Positions 1 to 7,244 of a DNA stretch of 18,712 nt are shown here, piece by piece (within the stretch, counting starts at the first letter, position 1; every line of letters starts with the position of its first letter). The translations under genes and the position numbers were made by a program. The notes beneath the pieces were generated by a model. That model searched no databases. It saw only the letters and a list, made by a program, of their open reading frames with translations, and had not been told where the DNA came from. The stretch is from Lutibacter sp. (GTDB lineage Bacteria; Bacteroidota; Bacteroidia; Flavobacteriales; Flavobacteriaceae): assembly GCA_021647265.1 (NCBI GenBank), contig JAKIVA010000049.1, positions 1 through 18,712 of the forward strand, read 5' to 3'.

Positions 1-2
1 TA

Positions 3-77
3 TTAGGGAGAATTACTCCTATGGAAAAATGGATGGAAGATAAACACTTAATTTTAATGAAAAATATAGCAGCATAA
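3..77 (+). CDS. Possible 3' end of an unidentified gene entering from the left
   Basis: An open frame enters at the window edge and stops with TAA at 75-77. It gives 24 residues with a protein-like composition (reads LGRITPMEKWMEDKH, then a short hydrophobic and basic tail). I do not recognise the family. It points towards the truncated antiporter, whose stop is 23 bases further on. The frame may be chance in AT-rich DNA, or a real C-terminus brought here by the rearrangement that cut the antiporter. The upstream sequence would decide. Confidence 0.25.
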   Translation, partial: LGRITPMEKWMEDKHLILMKNIAA

Positions 78-99
78 TTAATAATCGAAATTTAAAAGA

Positions 100-1206
100 T
101 TACTCTTGTTTTATAGGGGTCAAAACACCCCAAGTCATAATTAAATTTGTATTTGGAACAAATTCTAATTTTTTTGCAAATAATTTAATGGGAAACATTA
201 GTGATAAATATCTCGCTAGTAATAGTATTGGAATAGTTAAAACCCCAGCTAATATATAATGATTATTAAATGTAAGTACTAAAATTTCCATTCCTATCAT
301 TACAAATAAAATGGTATTCAAAAGAACATCTGTCAATTCCCAAAATTTATCTACGTATTGTTCTGTAATTTTACTCATAGACGTTTCTCTAACCGTATCA
401 TTCCCTACAAATAATCCAGCAGTAACCATTGCTAACGGAGCCGATAAATGAAATTTTTGTGCTAGTACAGTTCCTCCCATTACAGCTGCAATGGTAATTA
501 TAACCTCTACGTCATAATCATCAATAGATTTCAACAATCTATAGGTTATCCAACCTAATAGCAACCCAAACGCAATACCTCCAACCACTTCAATTAAAAA
601 CATTTCCATAACATAACCAAATGTAATATTTGCTCCTCCTTCTGCTATTTTATAAATAGTTAAAAAAACAACTACGCCAACTCCGTCATTAAATAAAGAC
701 TCTCCAACAATTTTTGTTTCTAATTTTTTAGGAGCGCCAACTTGTTTTAAAATTCCTAAAACTGCAATTGGATCTGTAGGGGAAATTAGTGCCCCAAATA
801 ATAAGCAGTAAATAAAATCAATATCTAACCCAATAAATTTCAGCAAGTAAAAGGAAAATACACCAACTAAAAAAGTTGACGTTAGCGTACCAAACGTAGC
901 AAAAGCCAAAATTGGATTTCTTTGTACTTTTAATTGCTGAAAGTTTGTGTGTAAAGCACCTGCAAACAACAAAAAACTCAGCATAATATCTAATAAAACG
1001 GTTTCAAAATCTATTTGTGATATTAGTAATTTTTCATGCTCCAATAGGGTATCATCAATTAAACTTGTTGCCAAAACTAATAATGTGAAAATAATAGTAA
1101 TTACCATTAATCCAATCGTAGTTGGTAGTTTTAAAAAACGCACATTTAAATAGCCAAAAAGTGCAGAAATCACTATTAATATTGTTGTAATTGCGAATAA
1201 ATCCAT
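100..1206 (-). pseudogene. CPA1-family Na+/H+ antiporter, C-terminally truncated
   Basis: This is an inner-membrane monovalent cation/proton antiporter of the CPA1 (NhaP/NHE-like) family, which exchanges Na+ or K+ for H+. Diagnostic motifs are SPTDPIAVLGILK and GESLFNDGVGVVVF, which carry the acidic and Asn-Asp residues of the ion-binding core, embedded in many hydrophobic segments. I start it at ATG 1204-1206 rather than the upstream TTG 1213-1215; this gives 368 codons and a 1-base gap after the DinB-like gene. The protein matches the family up to MTWG. There the usual GGLRGG motif and the final membrane segments should follow, but the frame continues with unrelated residues to a stop at 100. 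None of the minus-strand frames over 1-110 restores the motif, so this is a break and not a simple frameshift. Whether the remaining part still works is doubtful, hence pseudogene. Confidence 0.75.
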
Positions 1207-1207
1207 A

Positions 1208-1663
1208 TTATACAAACTTTAATAATTGGAGTATAACTCCTAGGTGTATTCCTTCATGAAAGCTGTTAAAAAAAATACCATCCTCTATATTTTTTAAAGT
1301 AATGTTAACACTAGTTTCATATTCGTTATAATTTTTAAATATTCCTTTAGAATAATCTTCTTTTAATTGATTTGGAAGGTCTATAAATTGTTTTTTTATC
1401 AATTCCAATTCAGCTTCAGAAATTATATAGGTTGGCGCAGTTCCTTTTTGAAAATTTTCAATCATTTCTTCTGAAATTAAACACGTTAACCCTGATAGTT
1501 TATAACACAGTAATTGCTGCGTAACAACCAAATGCGCCAAATTCCAGGCAATATTATTTTTGAATCCTTTGGGTATCTTATTTAATTGTTTAATTGTACA
1601 ATGTTCAATAATTTTTAATGTAAATTTTCTTGTTTGTATCAATGTTTCTAACTGTTGTTGCAT
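1208..1663 (-). CDS. DinB/YfiT-like four-helix-bundle protein
   Basis: A 151-residue protein resembling the DinB_2 superfamily of putative metal-binding four-helix bundles, some of which act as thiol-dependent transferases or in stress responses. The expected pattern is visible: an N-terminal helix, then NIAWNLAHLVVTQQ with His44, and near the C-terminus SFHEGIHLGVILQ with His136 and His140. Together these would form the metal-binding His triad. I chose ATG 1661-1663. The frame can be extended to a TTG at 1691-1693, but that codon lies inside a promoter -7 match, so the longer form is unlikely. The gene is followed after one base by the antiporter and was probably co-transcribed with it. The substrate is unknown. 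Confidence 0.6.
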   Translation of the reverse strand: MQQQLETLIQTRKFTLKIIEHCTIKQLNKIPKGFKNNIAWNLAHLVVTQQLLCYKLSGLTCLISEEMIENFQKGTAPTYIISEAELELIKKQFIDLPNQLKEDYSKGIFKNYNEYETSVNITLKNIEDGIFFNSFHEGIHLGVILQLLKFV

Positions 1664-1690
1664 TGTCTTTATTTTTTTATTAAAAGTATT

Positions 1691-1698
1691 CAAATTTA
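1691..1698 (-). promoter_or_regulatory. Putative -7 promoter element for the DinB-like gene
   Basis: Read on the minus strand this is TAAATTTG, an exact match to the Bacteroidota -7 consensus TAnnTTTG, about 28 bases before the chosen ATG. No well-spaced -33 TTG is visible, so the assignment rests on one short motif in AT-rich sequence. Confidence 0.35.
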
Positions 1699-1743
1699 AA
1701 GATAAAACAACTTAAATTTACTTCAACAACTAATTTATTCAAT

Positions 1744-2082
1744 ATGAAAAAAATATATTATCTAAAAACATGTGATACTTGCAGAAGAATTTTAAAAGAC
1801 ATGGACACTACAGACTATATTTTACAGGAAATAAAAACAGAACCAATTACTGTAAAACAATTAGATGAAATACACTCGCTTACCAATAGCTATGAAGTTT
1901 TATTTAGCAGAAGAGCAAAAAAATACAAACAAATGGATTTGAAAAATCAGGAGTTAACTGAAAAAGATTATAGGCAATTAATACTTGATGAATATACTTT
2001 CTTAAAACGTCCTGTTATTGTTAATAACAATGAAGTGTATGTAGGAAACACCCAAAAAAGAGTGGATATTTTTAAGACTTAA
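1744..2082 (+). CDS. ArsC/Spx-family thioredoxin-fold protein
   Basis: A 112-residue protein of the arsenate reductase C / Spx-like family. The N-terminal strand leads into CDTC (Cys10 and Cys13) at the start of the first helix, as in Spx- and MgsR-like proteins, and the family's Arg-Pro pair lies at Arg89-Pro90 (FLKRPVIV). The length is normal for the family. The CxxC pair could act as a redox switch or in thiol-disulfide exchange. Without an adjacent arsenical operon there is no reason to call it an arsenate reductase. It is a single gene, divergent from the DinB-like gene and convergent with the glycosyltransferase, whose stop is 5 bases away. Confidence 0.8.
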   Translation: MKKIYYLKTCDTCRRILKDMDTTDYILQEIKTEPITVKQLDEIHSLTNSYEVLFSRRAKKYKQMDLKNQELTEKDYRQLILDEYTFLKRPVIVNNNEVYVGNTQKRVDIFKT

Positions 2083-2087
2083 AGACT

Positions 2088-2831
2088 CTATTTCCAATAA
2101 TCTGCAACCCAAGGAGCAGGTCTCACATAGCGATACCATTTACCTCTACCACCAACTATTGCTTTGTGTGGATTAATTTCACCATGAAAAATAATAATTT
2201 TAGCACCTTCAGGAATTGTTGGTTTTTTCCAAAAGGCTAATGGAAATCGTGAAAGACAATCATATTTATAACTTGGACACCATTCTTTAGGCCAATATTG
2301 TAATTTGCCTTTATCATTAATTGCATGAGTTAAATACTCTTGTTCGTTTCTATGTTCTTTTAAATGCTTCTCCGAATTAGCTATAAAATCGTCAAAAACA
2401 TAGCCGTGTTTGCCAATATCAAACCTATAAACGGAGGAGTTCCCTGTAATTCTCCAAGATCTCCAACTGTGATCTTTAATAATTCTAAACACTCCTTCTA
2501 TATCAAAAAAACAGTCAATGTTATCTACAATAACAATATCTAAATCTAAAAATAAAGCACGTCCTTTTAAACCATACAAATCTTCTTTTAGAGTTGTTAG
2601 TTTCTTCCACATACGCTCAGGAAGGTTTGAATCTAAGTTAATTTCTGGAATAGGAAAACATTGCACCTCCTTTATAATTCCTTCTTCATCATCGGTAAAA
2701 CAAACCATTTTAAAATCGTAGGTTAAATTTTTTTTAACCATTGAATACAATCTGTTTACGTACTCTGCACCGTATAAAGTTCCCCACTTCATACAAAAAA
2801 TGTAGTTGTTATTTTCTGTTTTATCACTCAT
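2088..2831 (-). CDS. Glycosyltransferase (GT-A fold, GT8-like)
   Basis: A 247-residue protein with the layout of a nucleotide-sugar-dependent glycosyltransferase. After an N-terminal strand region there is KMVCFTDDEEG (about residues 41-51), then the core FLDLDIVIVDNID with a D96-L-D98 motif of the type that binds metal and nucleotide sugar. The C-terminal part is rich in Trp and basic residues and contains IIIFHGEINPHK, where a His typically helps hold the metal. No membrane segment or signal peptide is seen, so it should be cytoplasmic. Its ATG overlaps the methyltransferase stop by 8 bases, implying translational coupling and one transcript with the putative restriction-modification genes. 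The acceptor is unknown; surface polysaccharide is the default guess. Confidence 0.7.
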   Translation of the reverse strand: MSDKTENNNYIFCMKWGTLYGAEYVNRLYSMVKKNLTYDFKMVCFTDDEEGIIKEVQCFPIPEINLDSNLPERMWKKLTTLKEDLYGLKGRALFLDLDIVIVDNIDCFFDIEGVFRIIKDHSWRSWRITGNSSVYRFDIGKHGYVFDDFIANSEKHLKEHRNEQEYLTHAINDKGKLQYWPKEWCPSYKYDCLSRFPLAFWKKPTIPEGAKIIIFHGEINPHKAIVGGRGKWYRYVRPAPWVADYWK

Positions 2832-3825
2832 GTTTTTCTAAAATATGTAAATATTCAACTGTTGAAGTTGCTTTGTGTTTTCTATTTTCTGTTTTGTCTG
2901 CTTTAAAACGTTGATAATTTGTGGTTTTTAAGCTGTACTTTCCATACGTTGACATTATTGTTCTTACCTCATTTTCAGACATTAAACCTTCGTTGTTATA
3001 ACTCATAAAAATGTGCTTAAAGTTAGCATTTTTTATTAACTCTTCGAAAGATTTTTTTACTTCATTTTTTTTACAATAAGACGATTTATAATAATTTCTT
3101 AGCCCTGTTTTTCCCTTCGGAAGAAAAGTATCATACTTCGCAATTGTATTTAATAAATGATAGTTTGAACCATATTGACGAGCATTGTATGGCGGGTCTA
3201 AGTATAAAATATCTCCTTTAATTTTTTTTATAAGTACATTACTATCTTCATTATAAACGTGATGTGATTTTTTTGTAGGTGTAAATTCTGCGGGTTTTAA
3301 TACTAGTGATTTTTGTGCCGTTTTTTTTAACTTTTTTAAATATGCACCATAAACCGAAGCTGTATTTGCTACTTTATCGGCACTTTCTAGTAAGGATGCT
3401 ATTAAAAAATAATACGCATCTTTCGTTATTTCACCTTTCCTGTTCCAGGTTTCAATTTGTTGACGAATTGCATCTATTTTTTTTCCGTTTTCTGAAGAAA
3501 AATAGAGTCTTCCTTCTTCTCCATTTTCACAATAATTTTGAAAAATAAAACCTTCAACACCTTTTAAATTATTTAAAATTTCTAGTTGCTTTTCGCTATT
3601 TAATACTTTGTAATTACCTATATAATTTCTAATTAAAATATAACTGTAATATTCAACATCATTGGCTACAACTTGCTTTACTAGTGGTTTAAAATTTCGA
3701 CCAACAACGCCTGTTCCTGCAAATAAATCGCAAAAAATCAGACCAGACAAGTCTTTGCCCACCGTGTCCATTATTGACGTTTTCAAAAAAGAGGATAATT
3801 TATGTTTAGAACCTATATAATTCAC
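2824..3825 (-). CDS. D12-class N6-adenine DNA methyltransferase
   Basis: A 333-residue protein that should transfer a methyl group from S-adenosylmethionine to N6 of adenine in a specific DNA sequence. The alpha-class motif order is visible: motif X YIGSKHKL at the N-terminus (residues 3-10), motif I DLFAGTGVVG (33-42) for cofactor binding, a variable central target-recognition region, and motif IV DPPY (210-213) within DPPYNARQYGSNYH. The start is GTG at 3823-3825, placing motif X right at the N-terminus as in relatives. It begins 6 bases after the preceding gene's stop and overlaps the following glycosyltransferase by 8 bases. It is probably the modification half of a type II restriction-modification system with the upstream gene, and the sequence gives no target site. 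It could also act as an orphan methyltransferase. Confidence 0.88.
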   Translation of the reverse strand: MNYIGSKHKLSSFLKTSIMDTVGKDLSGLIFCDLFAGTGVVGRNFKPLVKQVVANDVEYYSYILIRNYIGNYKVLNSEKQLEILNNLKGVEGFIFQNYCENGEEGRLYFSSENGKKIDAIRQQIETWNRKGEITKDAYYFLIASLLESADKVANTASVYGAYLKKLKKTAQKSLVLKPAEFTPTKKSHHVYNEDSNVLIKKIKGDILYLDPPYNARQYGSNYHLLNTIAKYDTFLPKGKTGLRNYYKSSYCKKNEVKKSFEELIKNANFKHIFMSYNNEGLMSENEVRTIMSTYGKYSLKTTNYQRFKADKTENRKHKATSTVEYLHILEKHE

Positions 3826-3831
3826 TTAATT

Positions 3832-4467
3832 TTATTTTATTGCCCAAATAATATCGGCTTTTACAACTTTATTTTCATTTTTAAAACTGTACAATTTTGA
3901 ACTATTAAAATTACGTAAATATGCTACAATTATTTCTCTTAACCAGCTAATTTCAGCTTTTAATTTCCAATGTTCATTGTCATTTTCATAATTTACTAAC
4001 ACCACAAAAAGTCTATTCTTAAAATGTTTACGCTGTTGCTGACTTTGGTTTTTATACAACCACTCTATTAATTCCCCTTTATGCTCTATGGCGTAAGGCA
4101 CTGATTTTTTAAAACCATTTGGAAAGACTGTTGTTTTATGGTCAAATGGAGTATTATTTATAAAAAAATCGGTGAATTTATTGTATGAATCTATATGTGG
4201 TTTTACATTTTCATGTTCGCAAAAAATAGCTTCAACAGCTTTTGCCGACCTAAAATTATACCATCTATTCAGGGTGTAATTTCTTAAATTATTATACTGA
4301 GTATTATTTTTAAAGTTAACTTCAATTTCTGATAAAATTGAAGCGAATGAGTCTATTTTATAAATAAAATTAGTTTGATTATCTAATTTATCGAACTGCT
4401 TACCTCCCCAATAATATGGGATTTCTATTCTTTTTTTAAGTTCTTTTTCTAGCAATTCATAATTCAT
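3832..4467 (-). CDS. Uncharacterised protein, candidate type II restriction endonuclease
   Basis: A 211-residue soluble protein; I cannot name its family. It lies directly upstream of an adenine DNA methyltransferase with a 6-base gap, the classic place for a partner restriction enzyme, and its size fits one. Residues 97-112 read NKFTDFFINNTPFDHK plus Thr: an acidic residue at the start of a strand (Asp100), then after about nine residues Asp109-His-Lys111 on a second strand. That matches the D-(X)n-(D/E)XK core of PD-(D/E)XK nucleases. An upstream acidic helix (around Glu79 and Glu84) could supply the extra Glu seen in such enzymes. The C-terminal half is basic and rich in Asn, Arg and Lys (for example RKHFKNRLF), as expected for DNA contact. 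Nuclease activity is inferred from motif and context only. Confidence 0.55.
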   Translation of the reverse strand: MNYELLEKELKKRIEIPYYWGGKQFDKLDNQTNFIYKIDSFASILSEIEVNFKNNTQYNNLRNYTLNRWYNFRSAKAVEAIFCEHENVKPHIDSYNKFTDFFINNTPFDHKTTVFPNGFKKSVPYAIEHKGELIEWLYKNQSQQQRKHFKNRLFVVLVNYENDNEHWKLKAEISWLREIIVAYLRNFNSSKLYSFKNENKVVKADIIWAIK

Positions 4468-4511
4468 CGGGCTAATTTAATAATTCTCGGCATTACTTGC
4501 TACTCATCATA

Positions 4512-4590
4512 GCGAAAGAGGTTCGAACTAAAGCTAACTACCTCTTCCAGCAACAGATTACTTCGTTGCTCTCACAATGACAAAGACGAA
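4512..4590. repeat. REP-like intergenic element with two tandem hairpins
   Basis: The gap before the restriction-modification genes holds two adjacent inverted repeats: AAGAGGT (4516-4522) with ACCTCTT (4540-4546), and AGCAAC (4549-4554) with GTTGCT (4565-4570). Read on the minus strand, 4555-4583 contains TCATTGTGAG, then GCAACGAAGTAATCTGT. I recognise this as a diverged form of a dispersed intergenic repeat (roughly GTCATTGCGAG followed by CGAAGCAATCTGT) seen in many Bacteroidota and some other bacteria. It is less AT-rich than its surroundings. It is non-coding; whether it also acts on the transcript of either flanking gene cannot be seen. Confidence 0.6.
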
Positions 4591-4594
4591 AATA

Positions 4595-5299
4595 TTATAA
4601 AAACTTACGTTCAATTAAACTAATTAAACGTTCTTCAAATTCTTCTTTTGCACTCCAATCATAATCTAGTTTTACCATTTTACTAATGAACCTTTTTGCT
4701 TCTTCTTCCGTTTTAAATGAATTTAACTGAGACAATACTCTATTGAAATCTTCTTGATTACCATCAAATAAATGTTTTACAAAGGCAATTCTATCATTTA
4801 AACCTATTTGTAAATTATTTTTAAACAAACTATCATTTAAAGTTCTTTGACTATTTTCAGTAACCTCCTCAATTACAGGATTTTCTTTAGTGACTCTTTC
4901 GAAGAGTTCTGTTGCAACATCTGCTGATATTGCATCTTTCAACTCTTCCTCCAATAAATTTTGGGGTGAAGGAATTTGAATTTCATCGTCTTTTATTGAA
5001 GTATTCTGATTGCTAAATATTTTTTCAACTTGTTCCTCTGAAATTATTTCTTCCTTTTTAATCTCATCAATCTTTTTCTCATCAAAAACAGAATCCTGCT
5101 TTATTTTAGTAATAATTTCATTTTTTTTATCAATTACATCAGAGTCTTCTGTGAAATTTTTTTCAACAAATTTTAATACAGAAAGTTTCTCATAAATATG
5201 TCTTACTTTTTTATGTAACACCTTTACATCTCCCTTATTTTTCATTTCTAAAATACTGTGTGCCAAGCTTACAAGTTCAGCTTCTAATTTTTTGTGCAT
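4595..5299 (-). CDS. Conserved uncharacterised protein
   Basis: A 234-residue protein with three regions. Residues 1-50 are a predicted helical segment (MHKKLEAELVSLAHSILEM onward). Residues about 50-150 are a highly charged Lys/Glu/Asp/Ile-rich linker, likely disordered or coiled. Residues about 160-234 form a compact domain that includes LNDRIAFVKHLFDGNQEDF and a following helix, then EEEAKRFI. The C-terminal block resembles a segment I recall at the end of other uncharacterised Bacteroidota proteins, often written as I/LNDRxxFIxxLFDGN. There is no signal peptide, membrane helix or catalytic motif. It is divergent from thymidine kinase, an arrangement I believe recurs in flavobacteria. Function unknown. 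Confidence 0.75.
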   Translation of the reverse strand: MHKKLEAELVSLAHSILEMKNKGDVKVLHKKVRHIYEKLSVLKFVEKNFTEDSDVIDKKNEIITKIKQDSVFDEKKIDEIKKEEIISEEQVEKIFSNQNTSIKDDEIQIPSPQNLLEEELKDAISADVATELFERVTKENPVIEEVTENSQRTLNDSLFKNNLQIGLNDRIAFVKHLFDGNQEDFNRVLSQLNSFKTEEEAKRFISKMVKLDYDWSAKEEFEERLISLIERKFL

Positions 5300-5339
5300 A
5301 AGTTGCGCTATTAAATGATTTTTGATGTATTATTTTTAA

Positions 5340-5347
5340 TAAATTTG
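5340..5347 (+). promoter_or_regulatory. Possible -7 element upstream of tdk
   Basis: TAAATTTG matches TAnnTTTG and lies in the 173-base divergent region before tdk, but it is about 125 bases from the start codon and has no well-spaced -33 element. It is the only match to the motif I found on the plus strand in this gap. Confidence 0.22.
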
Positions 5348-5472
5348 TAAGAATTCAAAATAGAATTATCTTTTTTATTTTTACTGAGTATTGCAAGAAA
5401 GTAGAACGCTATTTTGATTACATTTATACAAATTAAAAACATACAATAACCTTTCAAGCGTGAAATTACAAA

Positions 5473-6090
5473 ATGTTTCTTGAAAATACAGTAAATCATA
5501 ACGAACAATTTGGTTGGATAGAAGTTATTTGCGGATCTATGTTTTCTGGAAAAACAGAAGAATTAATTCGCAGGTTGAAACGGGCTCAATTTGCAAAACA
5601 AAAAATAGAAATTTTCAAACCTGCAGTTGATGTTAGATACGATGATGAAAATGTTGTTTCTCATGATGCTAATGAAATAAGGTCAACTCCAGTACCTTCG
5701 TCAGCAAATATTAGACTTTTAGCTGATGATATTGATGTTGTTGGTATTGATGAAGCTCAATTTTTTGATGATGAAATTGTAGCCGTTTGTAATGATTTAG
5801 CCAATCGTGGAATTCGAGTAATTGTTGCTGGTTTAGATATGGATTTTAAAGGAAATCCTTTTGGACCAATGCCTGCTCTAATGGCAACTGCTGAATATGT
5901 TACAAAAGTACATGCCGTTTGTACAAGAACAGGAAACTTAGCACATTACAGTCATAGAACTGCGGCAAGTGATGAACTTGTTTTACTTGGAGAAACACAA
6001 GAATACGAGCCATTAAGTCGTGCTGCTTACTACAAAGCTACTCGTGAAGAAAAAAATAAAAAAGCAACACAAAATAACAATGAACAATAG
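5473..6090 (+). CDS. tdk: Thymidine kinase (type II)
   Basis: A 205-residue cytosolic enzyme that phosphorylates thymidine to dTMP with ATP in the pyrimidine salvage pathway. The P-loop is GSMFSGKT (residues 21-28), the Walker B-like motif is GIDEAQFF with the catalytic Glu, and the lasso region is CTRTGNLAHYSHR. Many type II enzymes hold a structural zinc with two Cys pairs. Here the first pair is reduced to a single Cys (CTRT) and the second is replaced (EPLSRAAYY), a pattern I know from other Bacteroidota, so the fold probably does without zinc. The start gives the usual flavobacterial N-terminus MFLENTVNH. The 3' end overlaps alr by 11 bases. Confidence 0.95.
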   Translation: MFLENTVNHNEQFGWIEVICGSMFSGKTEELIRRLKRAQFAKQKIEIFKPAVDVRYDDENVVSHDANEIRSTPVPSSANIRLLADDIDVVGIDEAQFFDDEIVAVCNDLANRGIRVIVAGLDMDFKGNPFGPMPALMATAEYVTKVHAVCTRTGNLAHYSHRTAASDELVLLGETQEYEPLSRAAYYKATREEKNKKATQNNNEQ

Positions 6091-7186
6091 CCATGTTACT
6101 GTTCTCGAAATAAATTTAAACGCTATTAATAGCAACTTAAATTATTTTAAATCTAAACTTGATAAAAACACTAAAATATTAGTGGTTGTAAAGGCTTTTG
6201 GTTATGGAAGTGATGCTGTTAAAATTGCAAAAATTTTAGAAAACAACGTTGATTATTTTGCTGTAGCTTATTTAAATGAAGGGATTGCATTGAGAAAAGG
6301 AGGTGTTAAAACACCTATTTTGGTACTACACCCACAGAAAGATAATCTTGGAAAAATTGTTGAGTATAATCTAGAACCTACTATTTATTCAACTAACTTA
6401 CTAAACCATTTTATTGATATTTCGAAGAAATTAAAACTTCAAAATTTTCCAATTCATTTAAAATTTAACACAGGTTTAAATAGGTTAGGATTTACAAAAA
6501 AAGATATTTCAAAAATTTCCATTTCATTAAACAGTCAGAAGGAAGTTATTGTTAAATCTGTTTTTTCTCATATCGCCGCAAGTGAAGATTTAAACGAACG
6601 TGAATTTACCTTACAACAAATAAACACCTTTAATTCCATTTCAAAAGAGTTAATTAACCTGTTAAATTACACACCTTTTAAACACATGTTAAATACTTCA
6701 GGAATTTTAAATTATACTACTGAAGCTCAATTTGATATGGTACGTTTAGGAATTGGACTGTATGGTTTTGGAAATGATACTAAACATACTAAAAATTTGA
6801 AGAATGTAGTAACCCTAAAATCAATTATCTCTCAAATTCAAACTATTGAAAAAGGGGAAACCGTTGGTTATAACAGGGCTTATAAAACTACAACAACTAT
6901 TAAAACCGCTACAGTGCCAATTGGACATGCAGATGGTATTTTCAGACAATTTGGAAATGAAGTTGGGTATGTTTACATCAACAACAAAAAAGCTGTTATC
7001 ATAGGTAATGTTTGTATGGATATGATTATGGTAAATGTTACTAATATTATGTGTAATGAAGGTGATGAAGTTATCATTTATAAAAACCAACAACATATTG
7101 AAACTATGGCAAAAGCTATCAAAACAATTCCTTATGAACTACTAACAGCCATATCTCAACGTGTTACACGTGTACTAAAAGAATAA
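6080..7186 (+). CDS. alr: Alanine racemase
   Basis: A PLP enzyme that interconverts L- and D-alanine to supply D-Ala for peptidoglycan. The PLP lysine is Lys38 in VVVKAFGYG. Other family motifs are LKFNTGLNRLGF, the phosphate-binding region VRLGIGLYGFG, the segment GYNRAY with the catalytic Tyr of the partner subunit, and VCMDMIMV. I chose ATG 6080-6082 (368 residues). The frame is open up to 6020, but that adds a basic tail inside tdk that no relative has. The start overlaps the tdk stop by 11 bases, suggesting coupled translation. It is a stand-alone racemase, not the MurF-Alr fusion found in some Bacteroidota. Confidence 0.93.
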   Translation: MNNSHVTVLEINLNAINSNLNYFKSKLDKNTKILVVVKAFGYGSDAVKIAKILENNVDYFAVAYLNEGIALRKGGVKTPILVLHPQKDNLGKIVEYNLEPTIYSTNLLNHFIDISKKLKLQNFPIHLKFNTGLNRLGFTKKDISKISISLNSQKEVIVKSVFSHIAASEDLNEREFTLQQINTFNSISKELINLLNYTPFKHMLNTSGILNYTTEAQFDMVRLGIGLYGFGNDTKHTKNLKNVVTLKSIISQIQTIEKGETVGYNRAYKTTTTIKTATVPIGHADGIFRQFGNEVGYVYINNKKAVIIGNVCMDMIMVNVTNIMCNEGDEVIIYKNQQHIETMAKAIKTIPYELLTAISQRVTRVLKE

Positions 7187-7244
7187 TGAAATTATTTTTT
7201 TAGTATATTAGCATAACTAATTAATAACTTAAATAAATTATATA

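Noticed and set aside
1744..2082. Calling the thioredoxin-fold protein an arsenate reductase
   Set aside because: It has a CxxC as in Spx-like proteins and no arsenic resistance genes nearby; the family name alone does not give the substrate.
2071..2083. Palindrome TTTAAG-A-CTTAAA between the convergent arsC-like and glycosyltransferase genes, as a terminator
   Set aside because: The loop would be a single base and the stem is all A-T apart from one pair, so a stable hairpin is unlikely.
3306..3548. Plus-strand frame inside the adenine methyltransferase gene
   Set aside because: It is antisense to a region with clear methyltransferase motifs and has a composition typical of a shadow frame.
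5311..5508. 65-codon minus-strand frame between the uncharacterised gene and tdk
   Set aside because: It overlaps the tdk start and the promoter region, its composition is what AT-rich non-coding DNA gives by chance, and it resembles no protein I know.
6020..6079. Upstream extension of alr by 20 codons
   Set aside because: It lies inside tdk and encodes a basic tail with no counterpart in alanine racemases; ATG 6080 places the PLP lysine at the normal distance.
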